DNA from: Lachnospiraceae bacterium | Lineage (GTDB): Bacteria > Bacillota > Clostridia > Lachnospirales > Lachnospiraceae | Direction: 5' to 3' | Assembly (NCBI GenBank): GCA_022510545.1 | Contig: JAFLTG010000019.1 | Span: 1-39,418, forward strand | Length of the DNA stretch: 39,418 bases | Shown: positions 1 through 7,741 of the stretch, piece by piece | Layout of the letters: every line of letters starts with the position of its first letter | Numbering within the stretch: position 1 is the first letter of the stretch | The notes under the pieces: model-generated | The model's input: only the letters and a program-made list of their open reading frames with translations | Database searches by the model: none | What the model was told of the DNA's origin: nothing | Position numbers and translations under genes: made by a program

Positions 1-60
1 TCCCTATCAATTATCATAGAAGATCAATATTTACAGACTTTTCTTCATAGACTCTAAAAA

Positions 61-99
61 TCTTCAAACCGGTGTAATATAAATTATCCGGTTTGAAGA
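61..99 (-). terminator. 12-bp hairpin, T-tract on the minus strand
   Basis: A perfect 12-bp stem (TCTTCAAACCGG at 61-72 with CCGGTTTGAAGA at 88-99) encloses a 15-nt AT-rich loop. Read on the minus strand, the stem is followed by a run of five T, which fits an intrinsic terminator for leftward transcription. On the plus strand no T-run follows. No gene is visible between 1 and 223; the rest of that stretch is AT-rich DNA in which I see nothing else. Confidence 0.4.
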
Positions 100-223
100 A
101 ATTATGTATCTTATATTAATCAAATCATTTTATTATCTATATCTTATCTATCAATTTACTTTAACACAATTTCTTATACTATTTAATTCCATTCACGAAC
201 GTACATTGATAATTTAATAAGGC

Positions 224-252
224 TTTACACCTATAATAAAAATCCCTATAAT
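224..252 (+). promoter_or_regulatory. SigA-type promoter of the 60-codon gene
   Basis: TTTACA at 224-229 and TATAAT at 247-252 are separated by exactly 17 bases, close to the vegetative consensus. Transcription would begin near 259, giving a leader of about 40 nt before the start codon at 299. Confidence 0.6.
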
Positions 253-298
253 ATAGGTAATCTTATTAAATTATTATCTATGGAAAGGGCGTGAAAGG

Positions 299-481
299 AT
301 GGTTGAATATATGCCGACTGATAAACAATATGATGGTCAGCTCATTGAAGAGTATTCCAGATTGAAACGCATTAAAGAAATAGCATTAAAAGAAAATGCA
401 TTAGAAACGGTAAAAACGATTGATTCGGAAATAGGATATATTAAGTTGAAATTGCAACCGTTAGAACTTCCGGATAACTAA
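299..481 (+). CDS. Small hypothetical protein (60 aa)
   Basis: I do not recognise this protein. It is 60 residues, highly charged and predicted largely helical, with a hydrophobic periodicity between residues 13 and 52. It has no signal peptide, membrane segment or Cys cluster. The ATG at 299 has a purine-rich AAAGGG about 9 nt upstream; a second in-frame ATG at 311 is possible. The gene has a near-consensus promoter (224-252) and a strong terminator (510-549), so it is a self-contained monocistronic unit, which supports it being real despite its size. Its length recalls Spo0E-like phosphatases, but I see no SQELD-type motif and do not assign that function. Confidence 0.6.
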   Translation: MVEYMPTDKQYDGQLIEEYSRLKRIKEIALKENALETVKTIDSEIGYIKLKLQPLELPDN

Positions 482-509
482 ATAAGTAACATATAAACTC
501 ATTAACAGG

Positions 510-549
510 GTGTAAGGTCTTATTAAGTTATCAAGATCTTACACTTTTT
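510..549 (+). terminator. Intrinsic terminator after the 60-codon gene
   Basis: GTGTAAGGTCTT (510-521) pairs with AAGATCTTACAC (533-544) over 12 bp with one G-T pair and an 11-nt loop. TTTTTA follows at once. It lies 29 nt after the stop codon of the small gene. Confidence 0.75.
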
Positions 550-609
550 ATTAATAGCAACAGAAAGTTCACGAAGCGTACTCTCTATTGTACTTATTTG
601 AGTATTATA

Positions 610-2649
610 CTACTCAGATAATTCTTCCCACTGCTCATAAAGTTCTTCCAGTTTTGCTTCATTTTCAGCCTTTTCTTTAGAAAGTTCCTGCAATCTGGCG
701 ACATCCGTGCATACATCCGGAAGGGTCATAGTCTCGTCGATTTCGGTATTTCGTTTTTCCAATGCTTCTATGGATTCTTCGCACTTTTTCAAAGCATTTT
801 CTTTCTTACGGATTGCAGCCTGTTGTTCTTTCTGTGCCTTCCAGGTCTGTTTGCCTTCTGAGACATTATTGGCAGCATTAGCACCTGACGATGAAGTGGT
901 TGAATCAAATGTAGAGTGTGCACTGCCTGATTTGTAAGTAATTACAGCATCTATATTGCCTACTTTTGAATTTGATACAATAGTGGCATTATTTGCTCCA
1001 TAAGCAGATATTGAACCGGTGGAATATGTTGTAGAAGGGTTATTTTGTACCTTCTTTTCCAGATAATATTCATAGTTCCCAAGATAGCCTGTCAATGTCT
1101 TATTCTCAAGCTCTAAGATACGGCTTGCGGTCTTGTTGATAAAATAACGGTCATGCGATACATACAATATTGTACCTGTATAGCTGTTGATTGCATCCTC
1201 CAATATTTCCTTGGACATAATATCAAGGTGGTTGGTAGGCTCATCCAGAATCAGGAAATTGGATTCTGAGAGCATAAGTTTAGCTAGAGACAGCCTTCCA
1301 CGCTCTCCACCGCTTAGTGTATCAATTTTCTTGAAAACGTCTTCACCTGTAAATAAAAAAGCAGCAAGAGTATTACGAATTTCCGTATTATTTAATGTGG
1401 GATATTCATCTGAAATCTCATCGAACAGTGTCTTTTCAGGATGCAGGACATGATGCTCCTGATCATAATATCCGATTTCAACATTTGTACCAAGGCGCAG
1501 CATTCCGCTGTCGGGTGGAAGCAGTTCGTTGATTATCTTTAAAATCGTGGTCTTGCCGGTGCCGTTATCTCCGATTATGGCAACGTGTTCCCCTCGTTTT
1601 ATGTCAAAAGAAAGATGTTCAAATAAGTTAAGTTTGTCAAAAGATTTAGATATATTTTCTACATGAAGCACATCATTGCCGCTGACTATCCTTGGTTCCA
1701 ATTTTAGCTGCATATCAGAGCGAACCTGCGTAGGCTTGTCAAGCACTTCAATTTTGTTAAGCATTTTTTCGCGGCTCTCGGCGCGTTTAATGGATTTTTC
1801 CCTGTTAAATGACTTTAGCTTTTCAATTACTTCTTCCTGATGTTTGATTTCGCGTTGCTGATTGACATAGGCGTTGTACTGCGCTATACGCAGCATTTCC
1901 TTTTTAGCGGCATAGTCGGAATAATTTCCGGTGAAAACAGTTGCCTTGGTATTATCCAGCTCTATCACTTTGCCTGCAATACGGTCAAGGAAATAGCGGT
2001 CGTGAGATACGATGATAACAGCGCCTTTATAATTGAGAAGATAAGTCTCAAGCCAGGTAATTGATGACATATCCAAGTGGTTGGTAGGCTCATCCAGGAT
2101 GATAAGGTCAGGACTTTGCAACAGCAGCTTTCCAAGAGCTACGCGGGTCTTCTGACCTCCGGAGAGGGTAGATATGGATTTGGAAAATTCACTTTCCTCA
2201 AATCCAAGACCTTTTAAAACTCCAACCAGCTCACTTTTATATGCATAGCCGCCGCCTGACTCAAACTCATGTGTAAGACGTGAATAGCTTCCCATAAGAT
2301 CGGAGAGTTCGTCCTCAGAAGCATTTTTCATCCTAAGCTCGGTGTCACGCAATTGACTCTCTAAGTCAATAAGCCCCTGCTTTACCGACAAGAGCTCGTC
2401 ATAGATGGTATTTTCACCTAATACGCTCTGATGCTGTGCAAGATAGCCTATGCTTTTGCCTTTTGACAGGATTACAGTACCTTCGTCGGCTTCCAGTTCA
2501 CCAACTATGATGCGAAGAAGTGTGGTTTTGCCGGCACCGTTGATACCGACAATGGCAGCCTTTTCATAATCTTCTATATGGAAGGATACCTCGCCTAAAA
2601 CAGGGACCTCATTAAATGATTTATGTATATTGTTAACTGAAAGTATCAT
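610..2649 (-). CDS. ABC-F family ATPase
   Basis: This is a 679-residue soluble twin-ATPase protein without membrane domains. ABC-F proteins bind the ribosome and act in translation or ribosome protection. Domain 1 has Walker A GINGAGKTT near residue 35, signature LSGGQ and DEPTNHLD. A charged interdomain linker follows, and domain 2 has GDNGTGKTT, LSGGERGR and DEPTNHLD. The protein ends in a charged coiled coil (about 615-679), as in Uup/YdiF-type members. Between domain 2 and the coiled coil lies an unusual stretch of about 75 residues rich in Ser, Thr, Asn, Ala and Gly. The ATG at 2649 is preceded by AGG at a suitable distance. A short hairpin (599-616) overlaps the stop codon. The subfamily and any antibiotic link cannot be decided from sequence. 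Confidence 0.96.
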   Translation of the reverse strand: MILSVNNIHKSFNEVPVLGEVSFHIEDYEKAAIVGINGAGKTTLLRIIVGELEADEGTVILSKGKSIGYLAQHQSVLGENTIYDELLSVKQGLIDLESQLRDTELRMKNASEDELSDLMGSYSRLTHEFESGGGYAYKSELVGVLKGLGFEESEFSKSISTLSGGQKTRVALGKLLLQSPDLIILDEPTNHLDMSSITWLETYLLNYKGAVIIVSHDRYFLDRIAGKVIELDNTKATVFTGNYSDYAAKKEMLRIAQYNAYVNQQREIKHQEEVIEKLKSFNREKSIKRAESREKMLNKIEVLDKPTQVRSDMQLKLEPRIVSGNDVLHVENISKSFDKLNLFEHLSFDIKRGEHVAIIGDNGTGKTTILKIINELLPPDSGMLRLGTNVEIGYYDQEHHVLHPEKTLFDEISDEYPTLNNTEIRNTLAAFLFTGEDVFKKIDTLSGGERGRLSLAKLMLSESNFLILDEPTNHLDIMSKEILEDAINSYTGTILYVSHDRYFINKTASRILELENKTLTGYLGNYEYYLEKKVQNNPSTTYSTGSISAYGANNATIVSNSKVGNIDAVITYKSGSAHSTFDSTTSSSGANAANNVSEGKQTWKAQKEQQAAIRKKENALKKCEESIEALEKRNTEIDETMTLPDVCTDVARLQELSKEKAENEAKLEELYEQWEELSE

Positions 2650-2691
2650 CTGATAAACCTGAGCCTTTCCGGAGAGTAGTGATTAATCAAT

Positions 2692-2738
2692 AAACCGGTA
2701 CGGTTTTCAGTTTACAATATGTTGTGGAGGTCTGTCAA
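2692..2738 (-). promoter_or_regulatory. Putative promoter and leader inverted repeat of the ABC-F gene
   Basis: On the minus strand a perfect -35 TTGACA (plus positions 2733-2738) is followed after 16 bases by a weaker -10 TGTAAA (2711-2716). Between this and the start codon lies a short inverted repeat, AAACCG-TAC-CGGTTT (2692-2706), in the leader. Leader-based control is known for several antibiotic-responsive ABC-F genes; here that is only a possibility. Confidence 0.4.
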
Positions 2739-2759
2739 TTAAGATGAATTAAACAATCA

Positions 2760-2788
2760 TTGTTAAATTGAAAATTTATTGTTATAAT
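2760..2788 (+). promoter_or_regulatory. SigA-type promoter of the methyltransferase gene
   Basis: TTGTTA (2760-2765) and TATAAT (2783-2788) have a 17-base spacer. The predicted leader is about 95 nt, ending in a strong GAGGAGG ribosome binding site just before the ATG at 2891. Confidence 0.5.
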
Positions 2789-2890
2789 ATTTTAAGTTTA
2801 ATGCATATTAAAAAAATTAGAATTATTTATATCTGGCTATATGTATCTGGAAACGTAAGCAGCATCATTAACAGATGATGAGGAGGGTCT

Positions 2891-3505
2891 ATGGGAATTA
2901 TTGGCAGAATACTTAAAAAGATAAAAGAGGTTGGGGTTAAGAATTGTGTGCGGGGTGCCATATTAAGGCTAAAGTATATTAAATTGCAAAAGAAATATGG
3001 ATTTGATACATGGCATTTAAGCCCTTATGAATGGAGAGCATATTCACAGAAAACCGCATTATATATAAATTCACATGGTGCAAAAAAAGTTATAGATATT
3101 GGTTGTGGTCTTGGAGGCTTGTTGAGTCATATTAATGCAGATTCAAAGATAGGGTTAGATATTCATGAGGAAGTAATTCTGGCAGCCAAAGAATTAGGTG
3201 ATAAATCAATTGCATATAGAGTTGGAAGCTTCAATGAAGTTATTAACGAAAAAAATATTGATTATTTAGTTACTTTGGGATTTACTCACGGAGGAACGGA
3301 AGAAACATGGAAAGAGCCATATCATATTATTGCAGAAAAAAATGATATAAGAAATTTTGTTGTAGACACTGTGCCGGAGGATGGTCCAAGTCATTTCTTG
3401 GATTACAGCAAAATATTGCCGGAAAATTATGTAATGGTAGATAGACTGGGGCCGTTTTTAGGCGGACGCTGTGTTGAAATTTGGGAAAGACAGCATAATG
3501 CTTAG
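2891..3505 (+). CDS. Class I SAM-dependent methyltransferase-like protein
   Basis: This 204-residue protein carries a Rossmann methyltransferase motif I, VIDIGCGLGGLL, near residues 65-76, followed by an acidic strand end IGLDIHEE that would contact the SAM ribose. The basic N-terminus has no clear signal peptide. The later part lacks a motif that names the acceptor. A strong GAGGAGG precedes the ATG. The gene is AT-rich, as is the glycosyltransferase at 4412, so a role in modifying a surface glycan or lipid is possible, but that is inference from the neighbourhood only. Confidence 0.75.
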   Translation: MGIIGRILKKIKEVGVKNCVRGAILRLKYIKLQKKYGFDTWHLSPYEWRAYSQKTALYINSHGAKKVIDIGCGLGGLLSHINADSKIGLDIHEEVILAAKELGDKSIAYRVGSFNEVINEKNIDYLVTLGFTHGGTEETWKEPYHIIAEKNDIRNFVVDTVPEDGPSHFLDYSKILPENYVMVDRLGPFLGGRCVEIWERQHNA

Positions 3506-3590
3506 AGGCCATGAAATATTGACAACTTTTTCACAGAAGGAATATAATAAAAATGATATTTGACAGTATGCAATGAAGGGGACAGGATTA

Positions 3591-4292
3591 ATGTCAGAAA
3601 AAGAAAAAGTATTTAAAAATGCATTAACAGGGAAGAAACTTCCGATTTTAACCTTGGATAATAAATGGCATATGCTGTTTGACGGGATAACTGTTCCCTC
3701 CAGGATCAAGTCACTTGAAGCTAAGCTTAACGAACTTGTAAAACGTGAAGGGAAGATTAATACCGAAGGTAAAGACATTGTAAAAATCAAAAGAAAACTA
3801 ATGGATGAAGTTATACATATTGCCGATGGTATTGTCCAGAATCCTGATGATAAAAAACTGCTTAAGGACAGGGAAGAGCATAAGCGGTTGATTGAAGAGT
3901 GCAATGATAAGATTGCGGGTTATGAGGTAGAAAAGGTAAAGCTGCCGGGTGAAATTGAAAAAGTTAACAAACAGCTTATGCTGGAGTCTATGGAGTTATG
4001 TTATAAAAAGATACAGGAGAATGAGAGAGAGATTGCCGTGCTTGATGACTGGATATCAAATACGCGCAGGGAATTAAAGAAGAAATTGGTTCGTAAGCAG
4101 GAAGCTGAGGATGCCAATAACAAACTTTATTCATATATGCACGATGTATTTGGAGCGGAAGTATTGGAAATCTTTGATATGAAATATAAGCCGGATATAA
4201 ACAAGAAGGAAGACTCTGAGAAAAAAGCCGCAGAAAAAAATCAAAGTAAAAACAAAAGAAAGTATATTTTGAATGATGCGCCGGAATCATAA
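3591..4292 (+). CDS. Coiled-coil protein of unknown function
   Basis: This is a 233-residue, highly charged protein that I do not recognise. The N-terminal 30 residues form a compact hydrophobic patch (LPILTLDNKW), after which most of the chain (about 40-185) is predicted long helix or coiled coil. The tail is Lys- and Ser-rich. No signal peptide or membrane segment is seen. The ATG at 3591 is chosen over 3573 because the Shine-Dalgarno AAGGGGACAGG lies between the two. The stop codon sits in the loop of the terminator. A decayed copy of the 3' part of this gene lies at 5911-6054, after the glycosyltransferase. Confidence 0.7.
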   Translation: MSEKEKVFKNALTGKKLPILTLDNKWHMLFDGITVPSRIKSLEAKLNELVKREGKINTEGKDIVKIKRKLMDEVIHIADGIVQNPDDKKLLKDREEHKRLIEECNDKIAGYEVEKVKLPGEIEKVNKQLMLESMELCYKKIQENEREIAVLDDWISNTRRELKKKLVRKQEAEDANNKLYSYMHDVFGAEVLEIFDMKYKPDINKKEDSEKKAAEKNQSKNKRKYILNDAPES

Positions 4293-4309
4293 GATTTAGG
4301 CGCATTTTT
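4276..4309 (+). terminator. Intrinsic terminator overlapping the stop codon
   Basis: ATGCGCC (4276-4282) pairs with GGCGCAT (4299-4305), and a run of five T follows. The TAA stop at 4290-4292 lies in the loop. The same structure is preserved in the degenerate copy at 6009-6042. Confidence 0.65.
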
Positions 4310-4328
4310 AAGTAATTAAATGCTTCCA

Positions 4329-4357
4329 TTGAGTTTAATGCTTTTGTTTGCTATAAT
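4329..4357 (+). promoter_or_regulatory. SigA-type promoter of the glycosyltransferase gene
   Basis: TTGAGT (4329-4334) and TATAAT (4352-4357) are 17 bases apart. The promoter lies between the terminator at 4276-4309 and the ribosome binding site at about 4398-4405. Confidence 0.6.
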
Positions 4358-4411
4358 TGTAATGTATATATTGCAAATTATATATTTTGATAAACTTTGA
4401 GGAGAAAATTA

Positions 4412-5908
4412 ATGATTAAAAGAATGAATACCGTTCTTATTAAGAGATTGTTGTTCTGGAGTATATTTATTATATTAGTTGTTTGGACTGGAGTATTGTG
4501 CTTTTATCATTTGGGTGAAGCGGGAATACAGAACTGGGATGAAGCAAGGCATATTGTAAATGCTTATGAGATGATGTCTTCAGATAATTTATGGATTAAT
4601 ACGTATTTTTATGAAACGGATTATTATAATTTTAAACCCCCCTTAAGTATGTGGTTAATAATGTTATCATTTCGTATATTTGGTATCAATAGCTATTCTA
4701 TGCGCTTATTCTCAGCTGTTTCAATGTTTCTTTTGTTTATAGTATTAGTATTGTTTACAGCTTCTGTTTTTGGTAAAAGAGCAGCTACTATAACCGGAGT
4801 CGTGTTTATATCGGTAACAGATGTATTTTTCTTTCATATGGCGAGAAGTGCTGATGCTGATGCAATATATATTCTATTATTTACTATTTCGATATTATGT
4901 CTGTATAAATCAGAGAAAAAACCATTTTATATTATAGGTTTTGGACTTTTTCTTTCACTTGCATTTATGGCTAAATCATTTCATGCTGCTATAGGATTTG
5001 TAATTTTTATTTGTTATCTTCCGAGAATATATAAAAATTTAAACTTAAAACATTATATAAGTATGATTATTGCCGGTAGCATACCTGTTGGAATATGGGC
5101 AGTGATAAGATATTCATATGATGGTTTAGCTTTTTTTAGAGGAATGTTTTTGGGTGAAGTAGTTGATCGTGTTGAAAACTCAAGGTATTATTTCATGTAT
5201 TTGATTAATTTTGGTAAAAAACCTATTATAATGCTATCTGTTATTGCGGTTATTATAGGTATCTTAGTGATAATATTAAATAAAGGAACGGGCGAAAAAG
5301 TAACAATTAATAGATTTGTTAAGAATATTATTTATAATGATTTGTATTTAATAGTTTTATGGCTTTTTATACCGTTAGCTGCGTATAGTGCATCAGGTGC
5401 GTTTATGGAATGGTATTGTTATATTTGCTATTTTCCATTTTATATAATAGTTGGTGCAGTGTTGGGACAAGTAAGTGTATTGGGAGGTAAGACGCGTATA
5501 GTAGCGGCAATACTACTTATATTGCCACTTATTGGATGTGTACTTGGTACAAAACAGTCTATATGGAAACTAAATACTTTATCATATGAAAATAATATAG
5601 ATATTAGAAAAGATATAGCTTCATTGATAGAGTCATATCCGGAATACAGTGGGAAATATTGTTATATAGAAAATAGTCGAAATGAGTATCAGCCACAGAA
5701 TGTTTGGGAACAGAATAATGTTGCAGAGGCTTATATACAAGGGGATCTAATTCCTGTGAATGGCGGAGTTCAACTATTTTTGGAGGATAAGGAAGCTATT
5801 CTGATTATATCAAAGAATATATTTGAAAATTATTATGATTTGTTAGCTGGAAGGATTATTTTAGTCGATGGCAGTGACTATTTAATATTTAATAATTACT
5901 TTTATTAG
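4412..5908 (+). CDS. ArnT/PMT-family membrane glycosyltransferase (GT-C fold)
   Basis: This 498-residue polytopic membrane protein resembles polyprenyl-phosphate-dependent GT-C glycosyltransferases. TM1 (about 12-32) is followed by an outside loop with NWDEARH; Asp43-Glu44 correspond to the conserved acidic pair of the family. The loop continues to KPPLSMWL, typical of PMT_2/ArnT-like enzymes. About ten further hydrophobic segments follow, then a soluble C-terminal part of roughly 100 residues. The enzyme probably moves a sugar from a lipid carrier to an extracytoplasmic acceptor; the sugar and acceptor are unknown. ATG 4412 is preferred over an upstream TTG because TTGAGGAG is its ribosome binding site. 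The gene is visibly AT-richer than the housekeeping genes that follow and lies between a gene and that gene's broken copy, suggesting acquisition by recombination. Confidence 0.85.
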   Translation: MIKRMNTVLIKRLLFWSIFIILVVWTGVLCFYHLGEAGIQNWDEARHIVNAYEMMSSDNLWINTYFYETDYYNFKPPLSMWLIMLSFRIFGINSYSMRLFSAVSMFLLFIVLVLFTASVFGKRAATITGVVFISVTDVFFFHMARSADADAIYILLFTISILCLYKSEKKPFYIIGFGLFLSLAFMAKSFHAAIGFVIFICYLPRIYKNLNLKHYISMIIAGSIPVGIWAVIRYSYDGLAFFRGMFLGEVVDRVENSRYYFMYLINFGKKPIIMLSVIAVIIGILVIILNKGTGEKVTINRFVKNIIYNDLYLIVLWLFIPLAAYSASGAFMEWYCYICYFPFYIIVGAVLGQVSVLGGKTRIVAAILLILPLIGCVLGTKQSIWKLNTLSYENNIDIRKDIASLIESYPEYSGKYCYIENSRNEYQPQNVWEQNNVAEAYIQGDLIPVNGGVQLFLEDKEAILIISKNIFENYYDLLAGRIILVDGSDYLIFNNYFY

Positions 5909-5910
5909 AA

Positions 5911-6054
5911 TCCGGATGAGATTGAAAAGGTAAACAAGTAGCTTATACTTGAGTCCATGGAATAATGAAAAACGCAAAATCAAGTCGAAAAGAAGTATTT
6001 TTATATTAATGCGCCGGAATCATAAGATTTAGGTGCATTTTTGAGTAATTAAAA
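5911..6054 (+). pseudogene. Decayed, internally deleted copy of the coiled-coil gene's 3' end
   Basis: Positions 5911-5955 match 3946-3990 of the intact gene closely (shared tracts ATTGAAAA, CAGCTTAT/TAGCTTAT, GAGTC). The match then jumps over about 230 bases and resumes at about 5957-6054, which matches about 4221-4320, including GCGCCGGAATCATAAGATTTAGG and the terminator. An in-frame TAG replaces the CAG codon of the intact gene. The copy begins 2 nt after the glycosyltransferase stop codon. It has no start codon and no intact frame, so it is a relict. The most economical explanation is a former tandem copy or a recombination scar at the insertion of the glycosyltransferase. Confidence 0.85.
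6009..6042 (+). terminator. Terminator preserved in the relict copy
   Basis: ATGCGCC (6009-6015) pairs with GGTGCAT (6032-6038, one G-T pair), followed by five T. It probably still ends glycosyltransferase transcripts. Only about 40 nt separate it from the nnr start, and I see no good promoter there, so nnr may rely on read-through or on a promoter I cannot recognise. Confidence 0.5.
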
Positions 6055-6082
6055 GATATTGAAAGGAAAATATTGTATAAAT

Positions 6083-7669
6083 ATGGAATATCTTGTAACA
6101 CAATCGGAGATGAAGCAATATGATAATAATACAATAATACATTTAAAAATGCCGTCACTGGTATTGATGGAACGAGCTGCCCTTGTTACCGTATCGCAAA
6201 TACGACAGGAAAAGGGAAGTACGCCATTTAGAGTGCTAGTAGTTGCAGGCTGCGGCAATAATGGCGGGGATGGTTTTGCAATAGGCAGATTGCTTATGCT
6301 TGAGGGATGCAAGGTGGATTTTGTTTTACTGGGAAATCAGGATAAATGTAGCGCAGAAACTGCACTACAGCTTGAAATTCTTGATAATTACGGGTATAAG
6401 CCTTATGACAGAATTCCTCAAGGTGAATATGATATAGTAATCGATGCTGTATTTGGTGTCGGATTATCCCGAAATGTTGAAGGTATATATAAAGAGGCAA
6501 TATGCGCGATTAATGAACTTGATGCCTATGTTTGTGCAGTGGATATTCCATCGGGTATCCATGCCGATTCCGGTCAGGTTCTGGGCTGTGCTGTTAAGGC
6601 AGATTTAACAGTCACCTATGGATTTTACAAATTAGGAGAATTTTTATATCCCGGTGCAGGATACTGTGGTAAAATCATATGTGGGAAGATGGGCATTGAT
6701 GAACATGGTTTTTTTGGAAATACGCCTGTATGGTATACCTATACATCTTTGACTGATTTAAAGTTCCCAGAAAGAAAACCCGATGGGAATAAAGGGACAT
6801 TTGGTAAAGTGCTTGTGATTGCGGGAAGTGATAACATCTGTGGGGCTGCAATTTTATCGGCAAAAAGTGTTTTTAATATTGGAGCGGGTATGGTGAGGAT
6901 CATAACTTCCAATAAAAATCGTGATATTGTACAACAATCTATTCCGGAAGCAATGATGACGGTTTATGACAGTTCATTGTGGATGGATGGCGAGCCGGAC
7001 AGTGAGTTTGGTAAAGAGTTTTATGAGGTTTTGAATTGGGCTGATTGTATACTGATAGGTCCCGGAATAGGAATGGGGCCGGAATCAAAGTGGATGCTGG
7101 ATTCCTGCCTGAATAAAAGCAGACTGCCTATGGTAATTGATGCAGACGGATTGAATATATTGGCAGAGAAGTTGAATTTAAATGAATTCTTAAATTTTAA
7201 TATGTATGAAAACCCGGGAAGTAAATCGGAAGAAGATTGTGATAAGAATGAACGCCGTAAAGTGATTATAACTCCTCACGTAGGTGAATTTGCACGGCTG
7301 TATGATTGTACTGTATCTGAGGTTAAAGAGAATCTTACAAGTTATCCTAAATTGCTTGCAGATAAGCTGGGATGTACGGTAGTCTGCAAAGATGCAAGAA
7401 CGGTAACGGCATCTTATGATAAGCAGCAATGTTATCTCAACATTACCGGTAATTCCGGAATGGCAACAGCCGGTTCAGGTGATGTTCTTGCAGGTATTAT
7501 AACAGGATTGGTCGCACAGGGTATTGATGCTGATGAAGCAGCCGTAACAGGGGTTTATATGCATGGCGTGGCAGGTGATATGGCTGACGCTGCCTGCGGT
7601 AAATATAGTATGATGGCCGGAGATATAATGGAACAGATAAAAGAATTGCTTAAGATGTATGCAGATTAA
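6083..7669 (+). CDS. nnr: Bifunctional NAD(P)HX epimerase / dehydratase
   Basis: This repair enzyme converts damaged hydrated NAD(P)H back to NAD(P)H. The N-terminal YjeF-type epimerase domain (about 1-215) has GCGNNGGDGFAIGRLL and DIPSGIHADSG. The C-terminal ribokinase-like ADP/ATP-dependent dehydratase domain (about 230-528) has KGTFGKVLVIAGS, GPGIGMGPES, VIDADGLNIL, ITPHVGEFARL and the nucleotide/catalytic GNSGMATAGSGDVLAGII. The 528-residue length fits the fused form. The ATG at 6083 gives the usual MEYLVT-type start; a TTG at 6059 would add eight residues, but the AAAGGA lies just after it. The gene is followed by alr, an arrangement common in Firmicutes. The acpS gene often found in front is absent here. 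Confidence 0.96.
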   Translation: MEYLVTQSEMKQYDNNTIIHLKMPSLVLMERAALVTVSQIRQEKGSTPFRVLVVAGCGNNGGDGFAIGRLLMLEGCKVDFVLLGNQDKCSAETALQLEILDNYGYKPYDRIPQGEYDIVIDAVFGVGLSRNVEGIYKEAICAINELDAYVCAVDIPSGIHADSGQVLGCAVKADLTVTYGFYKLGEFLYPGAGYCGKIICGKMGIDEHGFFGNTPVWYTYTSLTDLKFPERKPDGNKGTFGKVLVIAGSDNICGAAILSAKSVFNIGAGMVRIITSNKNRDIVQQSIPEAMMTVYDSSLWMDGEPDSEFGKEFYEVLNWADCILIGPGIGMGPESKWMLDSCLNKSRLPMVIDADGLNILAEKLNLNEFLNFNMYENPGSKSEEDCDKNERRKVIITPHVGEFARLYDCTVSEVKENLTSYPKLLADKLGCTVVCKDARTVTASYDKQQCYLNITGNSGMATAGSGDVLAGIITGLVAQGIDADEAAVTGVYMHGVAGDMADAACGKYSMMAGDIMEQIKELLKMYAD

Positions 7670-7741
7670 GAATTAATCAGGGCATAAGTAAAGACAAATA
7701 AATGCAAATAGTTTAGACTGAGAGAAAGGCATAGATAAAAA

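Noticed and set aside
299-481. Spo0E-like aspartyl phosphatase identity for the small protein, which would suit the phosphorelay theme
   Set aside because: The size fits but the characteristic SQELD-type motif is absent and the gene is 17 kb from the kinases.
3458-3904. A 148-codon minus-strand ORF opposite the coiled-coil gene
   Set aside because: Ser/Leu-rich antisense frame over a gene with a better start and ribosome binding site; no recognisable features.
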